Shown here: piece by piece, positions 7,835 through 17,300 of the stretch | How positions within the stretch are numbered: position 1 is the stretch's first letter | Layout: the number at the start of each line of letters is the position of its first letter | Origin: Symbiodinium natans | Taxonomy: Eukaryota; Sar; Dinophyceae; Suessiales; Symbiodiniaceae | Assembly: GCA_905221605.1 (NCBI GenBank) | Contig: CAJNDS010000224.1 | Span: 871,585 to 904,084, forward strand | Direction of reading: 5' to 3' | Length of the DNA: 32,500 bases | Translations under genes and position numbers: made by a program | The notes under the pieces: generated by a model | Seen by the model: only the letters and a program-made list of their open reading frames with translations | The model's database searches: none | Told to the model about the DNA's origin: nothing

Positions 7835-10160
7835 GTCGCTCTCGAAAACGCCCCTTGAAGGTTGGCGTTGCTTGATTTGGCGGTTCTAAGAGGACTCTCC
7901 CCGGCGCACCGGTCCTACCCATGTTCTGCAACGCCTCTCCGGACGTCAGTTGGGAGAACGTGCTGCACCTCCACACATGCACGAGCTCCTGCCAAAACTC
8001 TTGTTTCGGCAGCTTCCATGAGACAGCACGTTAACAGTCTCTGTCGGGTTCGCGGGGCCAAAAACTCTCACGCCGAGGCCAGAACAGACAATTGAGCAGG
8101 GGGGATATATAATGTCCTGCAGCACAGCGCCGAAGATTGTCAGATGGCTGGTCTCGCAGCGCAGCATACCTGAGCTGTCACCACATGACGGTCTTTCGAG
8201 TCAACCGACAGCCTGCAGACCTATCGGCACACCTTCCCATGTTGCTTAATGCCGGTTTTTGTTCAGAACCTGTCCAACAAAGTGCAAAGATCGGAAGGCA
8301 AGCCCCCGACGCGCCTGTGGATCGGTTGAAGGAAATCTTCTGGATTCCGTCTCTGGCCCAGGTTGCGGTGTCCTGAAGCTTGATACCAGTAGAAAACCGG
8401 GAGGTGATGCCCGCCAACTTACTTTCGACATCGCCTTTAAGGTCCCATTTTTGTGCCCAAGAGCCCAGGGCCTAGGCTCTGGAGATTCTGATTTTTGGAA
8501 CAAGGCAAGGCCCCTCCTCATCCCAATAAGCGCAGTAAGCTGACTCACTGTCTGCCTCTCACAGGGCACGGCTGGACATGCTCCATGATTCCCATGCCAA
8601 TGACCCACGCGCCCAGGCCTGCAGCTCCAGTGCCACCGGGGGGTCCAGCCGGTCTCAAAGCAGCTACGAACGCAAAGAATCACAACGGAAGTGCGAAGAA
8701 TGTTCGTCCGGGACTACACAGATCCACAGGTTCACATACGAAAGCAATGCCTCCAGAACACTAAGAATGCGTATTCAACAACATGTTCGGTGTTGGGCTT
8801 TCCAGCATCTCAATTCAACTGCACACATGCCCACTCCGTCTGTTCAGCAAGCCTAGCTCCAGCGGCGTCCCATCCGGCCAGCGCAAGTCGATCGCCAGCG
8901 GCTGTGAGATGAGGGTCGACAGCAGGCCTCCCAAAAACTCGGCATGCCCCTTTGAAACATGTCTCTTGTTCATTTGCAGGATCATCTCAAAGAACGACCG
9001 ATGCATCTTAATGATTTGTTTCCCTCTTCATGAAGAAGCGTTTCGCGAAGCCTTCATATTTCTGCCTTCACAAACCGATCCAGAAACCTTGCTTTGCAAA
9101 GGCAATCAATCTAAGAGGTTCCGACGCAGTGGGAAGGACGACGAAGTCCGATTCAAGAAAGTGCCGAAAGTGCCATCCACGGAAGACAGAAGACAGAAAT
9201 CCTGCGGCATTTTGTTCAGGAGCTAGAGAACATTACTCGCCTCGTTCCCCTCCGAGCCCTAACCCCTCTCCGGCCTGGCGCTTTTCCTTTCTCGTTTACT
9301 GGCCACCACAATGCTTCAAGCTACCAGAGAATTATACTTATATATAGTCAGAATATGCAAAGTTTCCCTTGCCCTCTACTTCTTGCGAGACCCGTTGTGT
9401 GGCAATGCGGGCTGAACTTCTCACACACAAGAAGGTTTCTCCTGGACTGCGCATCACGTCCTGGGGCCTGTGGCCCTGGACTTTGAAAAACCGCCTCATC
9501 CATGTCAGAAAATCTGCTAAGACCTCAACGCTGCTGCATTTAGGATTTGGAAGGCGACACCACGCGTGCACAGAAATTCGGCAGGCCTCAGCATATCTAC
9601 AGACATCTACTTCTCACGGAGGAGAGGAACGGCCGAAAAAGACGGGGCCTTCGTCACCCTCTAGCACTTCCGGATCCTGCAGGTTGTCGGCGAGATCCTC
9701 GCAAACCAGCACGACGGGGCTCCGGGTCCGGATCACTGAGCTGCTGAGCAACTGCCAGCAAAGAACAACTGAGGCTCCCTTGGACGGCCCTAACACAAGT
9801 CACATTACACCGCAGTATACAAATTCGGAACGTACAGTCTCGTGCTTGACCCTCCCCGAAACCCTGCGTTCCCCGACCCTGGGTCGGTTCCTTTGCCACA
9901 GGCACCACGCTCAGCATCACCAGTGCGCCCGCTGCGACTTGCGTGAGCAGTGCGGCCGGGACCTTCCGTGCAGGAGACAAAAAGATCCCACGGCATTATC
10001 GTTTCAGTATGATTGTATTTTCAGAACATAATTCTCATTTCATTGTCCTTATTTCAATTGTCATGGTCATTTCATTGTTACGTCACTACTAACATTCCGT
10101 TATTCTTCCGTTGTGATTTCGTTGTCGTTTCATTGTCAACATCATTATCACTACTGTTGC
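7835..10160. other. Long intergenic stretch, no gene recognised
   Basis: No domain, transposon end or RNA gene was recognised. At 10020-10150 the motif TTTCATTGTC and close variants recur, a degenerate short repeat leading into the CTA tract. A minus-strand segment around 9640-9740 encodes an acidic stretch that could be an exon, but there is no supporting splice model. Confidence 0.4.
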
Positions 10161-10199
10161 TAGACTATGCCAATTCCTGATCCTAATGCTATCATTATA

Positions 10200-10668
<469 letters not shown>

Positions 10669-12311
10669 TGCTGCGCAGCAAGGTTTTGCGAGTTCTTGAG
10701 TAGCGATCCAGGGATATCGTTAAGATCGCGAAGTCACGAAGTCTCATCAGTTGTCCCAGTCTGTGGCCTGTGAGTCATGGCTCTGTTGAGTTTGTGATTA
10801 TCCGAGCCTGACATCGTTTGGAAGCATGCCTATGCGAGTCTGCAGCTTTGCATCGACAAACCATGAACAATTTGTCTTTGAGAGGGGGGTCGCACATCTT
10901 CTTCGCGTTCCGATGCGTTTGGAAGGCGCGCCCGGGAGTGGAGGGAGTCTGGTGCCAAAATCCCACAGCACCCTCCCCGGCCGTCAACCCAAACCCTCAC
11001 CACCACACCACAGGGGCGGAAGACCTTGGAGGGTGGGGGGGGTTCTATAGGATTGCGGGCCTCCACGCGGGCAGGCGAATCTTCTATCTCTCCGAGCTCG
11101 ATGGTGATGTTGCCCCTCGCTGATGCCAAGGCCTCGGGCGTGAAGGCCGCCACCTCCAGTGGCCGCGAGGTGAAGACGTAGACTGAAGATGCATGCAGGA
11201 TATGAATACACATATGCAATCATATGCATACGTGGAAAATGCCCTTGCTTTTCCATCTGATTTGGTACAGAGGTACAAAGGAAGAGAGAACGAACAAGGC
11301 GGTGGGATACATACGTGCAGATACGTAGCGAAAGAAGGAGTAGTCCACATACAAATACGGGAACAGTACATATAAGTCTATATATATATATACATATTAA
11401 TAATTTTGCCATAATTCTAAATCGTATCATATAATATTTTCTTGTATGATAGCTCGTTCCTGAACAACCACGATGAAGGGGGCCGTTACTGGATGTGAGA
11501 TGATGTGCGGGCGATGTGATGTTGCCTGTGTGATGCTATGTAAAGAAAATCAATTCCCGTGGCCTGGCATGGCACATGGTCTAGAATGGTATGGTATTAT
11601 GGTATGGCCTTGATAAAGTGAGAGGCAGCCGCCATCATGAGGTTTCTGGATTTTCCCGCGTTGCGCGACAGCCGAGTGCTGACAAAGCAAGCTAACTGGC
11701 TCTGGGCATTTTACCAATTCAATGCCTTCGGGCTGTGCGGTCGCCCTGCATCTTTACGCGCAAGAATGATGTTTCACTTGAGCCCACTCGTTTGAGAGAC
11801 ATGACTTTTCCCGTTCGGTGTCTTGTTATCCACCTTCGCCCCTGTTTGAAGAAGCGAGCTCCGGCCCCTTGGCCACTGCGCGGAGTTCAAGGCACGGCTC
11901 GGCTCCCAGACTGTTTCACGAAGGCGGTGATGCGATGTCTGGCCCACATGCGCTGCACGGGTCCCTGGAAAAGAAATCCGGTAGTCCTGTTCACTTGATG
12001 CATTCCCGTGATGCCATTCCCGTGCCTTGGCCTCCCCTGCAGTGGTAGGCACAGACACCTGGATCACCTCAACACCGCTTCCCAAGCATGGACTTAAGAG
12101 AGTTGCTGACGTCACATGACTCGGCTCAGAAGACATATACTATTATGGACGAGTGACAAACATGGCATGTATCAACAGCCATCAAAACAGCCGAGGATCT
12201 TCCGTAGAGTTCAAGGGCAGCAGGGCCGCCAACACGTTTCTCACCGCTTCCTCAGGCCACTCAGGAAAGCAGAACACCGAGGTGGGCTCCAGCCCTTGGT
12301 TTACCCCTGCA
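10669..12311. other. Intergenic, no gene recognised
   Basis: Contains an AT-rich low-complexity patch at about 11370-11450 (TATATATATATACATA). Open frames reach about 130-150 codons on the minus strand but show no recognisable domain. Confidence 0.4.
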
Positions 12312-12406
12312 CCCTAAACCCTAAACCCCAAAACCCTAAACCCTAAACCCTGAACAGCTCCCTAAACCCTAAACCCTAAACCCTAAACCCCAAACCCTAA
12401 ACCCTA
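12312..12406 (-). repeat. Interstitial telomere-like array (CCCTAAA)n
   Basis: Two blocks of CCCTAAA units separated by a short unrelated stretch around 12351-12360. A few units are variant (CCCCAAAA, CCCTGAAC). Orientation is opposite to the array at 7.7 kb. Confidence 0.95.
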
Positions 12407-13008
12407 AATTCATCCTTCCCTGAGCTCTTTTGCATGCTCTTGCCACCTATTGTTTCCTTCCGGCTTCCGGCATGCTGCCTCCCGGGCGTTCTCACGTTTT
12501 TCACCTAGCTTCTCCCTCAAATGGGGCTGATTCACCATCCGCCATTTTCGTCTTCTGACGAACTCAAGGCCCAAAAACCATGATTGACTCCACCGCTTAG
12601 GCCAGCAAGGACTTCCCACAGCCAACGGGCCAACTGACCTCACCCGGCCTCACCCTGCCCATTCATAAAACTTGCATCTCGCACACTCCTAGCCGTCCTA
12701 GCCCCCATGTACAGCCTAAACTCTCTTAACCGAAAGCCCCGACCCTCAGCAAAAGCTTCCGCCTTCGCTGCGGATTCCACGGCAGCAGTGGCGGCTGCGG
12801 CTTCCTGCAGAGGAGGAAGCTGCAGAGGAGGCTGCCCCCTCTGCGGTTACACTATATGTGGGAGCCGTGAAATTAGCAGCCCACGGGAGCCGTGAAATCA
12901 CAGGGTTTCAGCCTCTGAGTACCGATGATACCGATGTGGCCATATGTTCAAGCCTCGCAGCGCCCAGGCAAGCATGAATACATATGAACATCATAGCGCT
13001 CCGCAAGC
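12407..13008. other. Intergenic, no gene recognised
   Basis: Contains a short direct repeat GGGAGCCGTGAAAT at about 12860 and 12886, and a duplicated CTGCAGAGGAGG at about 12806-12830. No coding evidence. Confidence 0.45.
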
Positions 13009-13127
13009 AGCGCGAACAGCGCGATCACGGTGCACAGCGCGAACACCGCGAACACCAACAGCACGAGCACCGCGAACAGTGCGAACAGCGAGAGCAGCGA
13101 ACACCGCGAACAGCGCGAACAGGGCAA
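13009..13127. repeat. GCGAACA(C/G) minisatellite
   Basis: Degenerate repeats of GCGCGAACAGC / CGCGAACACC and variants with GAGC, unit about 9-12 bp, roughly a dozen copies. They create charged open frames (REHREQ-type) in several phases, which is expected for such a repeat. Confidence 0.85.
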
Positions 13128-13270
13128 CGGAGCGTGCAGAAGTCTTCCGAGTCATCTCCACTCCAAGCTTTCACAGGTCTTCCTAACCAGGACAGGTTCC
13201 GCGAGCATTTGCGATCAGACTGCAGAAGGCTGGGGCCCGCATAGGTCAAACAGACCGGCAGCCTGGTTCA

Positions 13271-13475
13271 TGGAAGTGTATCTACAGTGTCTGGCCGCCA
13301 GGCTATGACAAGTGTACCTACCGTCGTTTTGGAAGTTTTACCTGCCGTCGTGACCGCCTGGCTGTTGGAAGTGTACGTAGCGACTGGCTTGGTTCTTGAA
13401 AGTGTACCTACCGTTGTGGTCTTGGCTCTTGGAAGCGTACCTACCGTCGCCTTGGACGTTTTCCCGTCGTGGTCA
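13271..13475. repeat. Degenerate minisatellite around GGAAGTGTACCTACCGT
   Basis: Five to six imperfect units carry GAAGTGTAC, AAGTGTACCTACCGT or GAAGCGTACCTACCGTC, spaced irregularly at about 30-60 bp. A plus-strand frame reads as SVPTVV-type repeats, but no gene context supports it. Confidence 0.7.
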
Positions 13476-13863
13476 CTTGGGAAGGCTGCGCTGTTGGATC
13501 TGCTGGGTCTTTTTAATGGGCTGATTCTTTTACCGCCGCATGGAGCGGTGCCCGTACGTCAAGGCCAAGCGGCGAAGCCCAATTTTGTTTTTTGCGCTTG
13601 TGCGGTTGGAAGATAGGTTCAGCACACGTTACAGTAGTTTGGAGTCCAATCCCACCTCCATTCTTAAAAGGCGAAAGGAGACTCTACATCGGTGCGTCAA
13701 CTCGGTGCACCTGTGAAAGACGATTTTGGTAGTGGGATCAATTGAGCCCTCTTTGTCGGGGGCACAAATCCCATCCTGCGCTTGACATGGACAGGAATAT
13801 GTTTCTAGCAGATGAATTTTATTCAACATGGTCTGGAGCAACGTCAGATATGGCTTGCCAGTC
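13476..13863. other. Intergenic, no gene recognised
   Basis: Nothing recognised between the minisatellite and the short telomere-like tract next to the retrotransposon. Confidence 0.45.
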
Positions 13864-13882
13864 TAAACCCTAAACCCTAAAC
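13864..13882 (-). repeat. Telomere-like tract, left flank of the retrotransposon insertion
   Basis: CTAAACCCTAAACCCTAAAC ends exactly at the LTR. Its last five bases (13878-13882, TAAAC) match the first five bases after the other LTR. This is the left remainder of the array continued at 21572. Confidence 0.9.
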
Positions 13883-14018
13883 TGCGAAACGAGCGGAAAC
13901 CTATTTTCTCCCACTCTTGCTTGTGCCTATAAAGGGCTTCGGTAAAGACACCTCTATACAACTGTACAAGGTACATGCTTTACCTAGAAAGTGGTGTGGG
14001 GTCAGCAACTTTCGCACA
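13883..14018 (-). repeat. 3' LTR of the copia-type element
   Basis: 136 bp, TG...CA, identical to 21436-21571. Terminal inverted bases TGCGAAA / TTTCGCA lie at or near the ends. Short LTRs are within the range known for copia elements. Confidence 0.95.
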
Positions 14019-14026
14019 CCCTCCTT
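14019..14026 (-). promoter_or_regulatory. Polypurine tract
   Basis: The sense strand reads AAGGAGGG immediately 5' of the 3' LTR, the expected position for the plus-strand DNA synthesis primer. Confidence 0.75.
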
Positions 14027-14081
14027 AAAGCATGTGCCTCTTGCTGCTCCCCCGTTGGTCGCGCATTGGGCTCAAGATGCG

Positions 14082-14387
14082 TCACTCAATCTTGCCTTTA
14101 AAGCAATACTTGCAAACGGTGATACCTTGGACATCCGTGGCTTGGATCAGTCCGTGACACTTTGGATTTGCATGGAACTTTCGTCCCTTGCGACTCACAT
14201 AGAGCTTTGCATCTGGGCACTTTTCACCCATGTAGATGAACACCTCTCGGTTTCCAAAATGGATACACTTACAGAGGCATGTGCACACCATCACTGAGAG
14301 CGTGATGATGTTCAGAACCACACTGACTACTACGAAGAGCAACCATTGGGTTCCGGTGTCACCCGGTCCATGAGGAATGAGATCCAT
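14082..14387 (-). CDS. Small membrane/zinc-motif protein, third ORF of the copia-type element
   Basis: 101 aa from ATG 14387; it overlaps the end of gag-pol by 29 nt in the +1 frame. A short N-terminus is followed by one hydrophobic span (residues about 14-34), then a Cys cluster (C35, C37, C39, C41) suited to acylation or metal binding, then a basic soluble domain with H72-x4-C77 and C92-x2-C95. That last pattern resembles small zinc-ribbon-like domains of the type yHxxxC...CxxC; the zinc role is inferred. Copia elements usually end after RNase H, so this is an accessory gene. It lies between pol and the polypurine tract, the position where env-like genes occur in some LTR elements, but nothing identifies it as an envelope protein. 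Translation could be by reinitiation, frameshift or a subgenomic or spliced RNA. Confidence 0.65.
   Translation of the reverse strand: MDLIPHGPGDTGTQWLLFVVVSVVLNIITLSVMVCTCLCKCIHFGNREVFIYMGEKCPDAKLYVSRKGRKFHANPKCHGLIQATDVQGITVCKYCFKGKIE
14353..14366 (-). other. GTGAYA hairpin, copy at the pol stop codon
   Basis: Sense CCGG-GTGACA-CCGG. The pol stop codon TGA (14361-14359) lies within it, and the small ORF starts 21 nt upstream of it. Confidence 0.6.
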
Positions 14388-17300
14388 GAGGTGACTCCCT
14401 CAGAGGCCGGTGTCTAGTAACAGCACTGACAAATTGCTTTATGTTCAGCTTTGAGCACTGCTGCGGCTGCCACTTTTTCCAAATGTTGACTGCTCCGATG
14501 GTTTGCATGCTGTTCTTTGTAACGTGCTTGTCAAGTCCTTGCTTGTCCAAGGTAACCAACCCGAGCATTTCGCGTGCTTCTTCCATCTCCTTTCCGGTTG
14601 TTAAGTGCTTCGTCAAAGCATTCGATGGGTTTTCCGTTCCTTTGATTTTCTGCACGATCACTCTTTTCTCTTTCACAAGCTCTTGAATGTAGAAATGTCC
14701 CAGATCAACATGTCGCATTTTCCCAACACCCAATCTCCGCGCAACTTGGATGGCTGCACTACTGTCACAAAACAGTCTTGGCACATCGATCGTCATGCCA
14801 AAGTCTTCCACACCTAAGTTCCGCACGAAAACTAGGTCCTGGGCGCACTGAGTTAGGGCTCTGACTTCTGCCTCTCCTGAGCTGGTCGCAGGAGTTCCTT
14901 GCTGACTCCGAGCAGAAGTTTCAACCACGGTCCCTCCTAGGACTATTGCCTGCCCACTGGTGCTCTTGCGGTCTTCTCTGTCACCTGCCCAGTCACTGTC
15001 GCAATACCCCTGCAGCGGAATCCCTGCAGCTGGTTCGAAGTCTTCACTCATCTTTGTCACATGTCCCACGTGCATGGTTCCCCTGAGATATCTACCTAAC
15101 GTCTTGAGGTTTTGCATGTCACATTCCCTGGGATTCCTAATCCGCTTTGCAAGCTCCTTGCATGCGAATTTGATGTCGGGTCGATCCTGCGACAGGTAGG
15201 TAGCACTGCCTACACAGCTAGCGTAGATTTCTTTGGCTCTGCCCTCCAGAAGCTTGTCATCCTTTAGGTTGAGCTTCTTTCCCGGAACGGGGCTTGGCTT
15301 GGCGTCCTCTAGTCCTAGCATCCTAAGGATGTCAGTGGTATGCTTTTCGTTCGGCATCGTAACCACAGCTCCCTCCACCAGGATCTTCTTTCTGCCAAGA
15401 AATTCACTCGTGCTACTGCTTGCTGCGCCTGGCCATTCAAGCTCACCCACTTTTAGCTTGCATCCGCACTTCGGCAGCTGAACTTTCAGCAGGTCATCCA
15501 GCAACTCTGCCGGTCCACAAACGTCGAAATCGTCTATGTGGTGGATCAAAACGATCCCTGTTCGCACGCATCGAAAGACACATGCGTCTAGTGTCCCCCT
15601 GTGAAACTGATACACTCCCTTCGGGAGTTCCTTGGTCAAAATGGTTTCCAGACGATCTCTGTACTGCGCTGCCGCTGACTGCCTTCCATACAGATTTCCA
15701 TCGATCTGCCATAGCACGCTTTCTTTCGGCACGTTCTTCATCTGCTCTTGCATTTCTGGGCTTGCTTTTGCGTACCACTCATCGTATTCCTCCAGCCATT
15801 CCTTTGGCGGCTTCATCATCACTGGTTGTCCTTTTGCATCTCCACCATCTTTCGCAATGAGGAAAGCCGAGCTAAGGTCGGCCTTGACTCTCGGCATCTT
15901 TGTCGTCAGCGAGTAAACCTCCAACAACTTCCTCGAGGTGGCGTGCGGCGTTGGACAGAAATTTGAAGGGTACTCTGAGTTGTGCTTCTCATTCGCTTCT
16001 TGCTTCTTCTTGAAGTCCTGGCATGTGAGTCGTGACTTTGCCACTCCTTCAGTGACCTTGTCAACCCACTTGTGGCCGAACACCGTCAGGTCCTTTGTTA
16101 TCTGTCTCCCATCTCTCGGTGTGAAGGCACCGTACACCTCATTTAGCTTTCTCAGCTCTTCCTTTCTCGCTCTCCTCAACTCTTTCTCGTCAATCTGCAA
16201 CGTGTCCAGGTAGTCCATGATGTTGCTCACCATTGTCTCGTTGAAGCAATCTTTGTTTTGCTTCAGCCACTTCTTGTACACACCCACATCTTCTTTTGGT
16301 AGGAGAGCACTACCCTCCAGCCAGGTCCCATGGTTACTAACACTGTCCACCATGTTCTGCGCTACATCTCCCGGCACGCTTGGCACATACATGCTCGTGT
16401 CGAGACTGTCTGTGCCCATGCTGGCATCAGGCGTAGCGATGTTGAACTGCTGCGTGCTAGCTGCAGCATTCCCGGTGTCACCCGGCGGCCGACTGGCCTG
16501 CGCAGGCTCCACCCTGGCTCTCTTGCTCTCTGGCTCTTGCAATGCAGCTTTCTCACTTTCCTTTCCTGCATCGTCTGCTGCTCTTGGCGCCGGCATTGGC
16601 ACCACTATCGTCTCTGGCTTGAAGTCGTAGGTCTCTGCAGGCTCCAACTCCGGAACTGCTACACCCTTGCTCTCAGACCGTTCTTGCACTACCTTGCTCG
16701 TTGCAATGCCCAAGTACCTGTTCCAAGGCACTCCCTTTGCCTTGTTGAGTATCGCCGCTTCATATCTTGCACTTTCTGGTAACCTCCTCACGGTGCGGCA
16801 TGTCTGCACCCCTGACTCTGTAAGCACCAAGTGCTCATCTCCTGCAGCATTCTTTCCGGCATACACTCCGCGAATCCATCTTGGAGCTGCCTTGTCCTTT
16901 TGCTTCGGAAATTTTGCTAAGGACACCTGTCCGAAAGTCATCATCTCACCCACATAGTCAAACCCATTGATGACTCTGAACGCCGTTGTCTTCGAATGGT
17001 TGATGTGAAACCGTGCCACCGTCCACGCACTGTGTCGCACAATCCATGGAAACAAGACACTGTCACAGCCAATCTTGACTTTGTATTTCTCTGACACCTC
17101 CGCAAGCCATGTGCGAATCTTGCCTGCCAGAAAACCGTTGACCATCTCTCCATCTGCTAAGGACTGTGAGCTGTATCGCGGTGATCTCCGCAGAGTAACG
17201 GTGTCACCCATTTCCTTCTGCACCCTTTCATATATCTTGTTCAGAGCGCTTTCTTGGTCGAAATGGATCACTACCTTGTCCCACTTCAGATCCTTGATCC

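Noticed and set aside
9614-9980. Minus-strand frames with an acidic stretch and a hydrophobic N-terminus
   Set aside because: Overlapping frames, no domain, no consistent splice model; too weak to annotate.
11774-12136. 120-codon minus frame with a genuine ATG
   Set aside because: No recognisable domain, composition similar to random GC-rich frames in this region.
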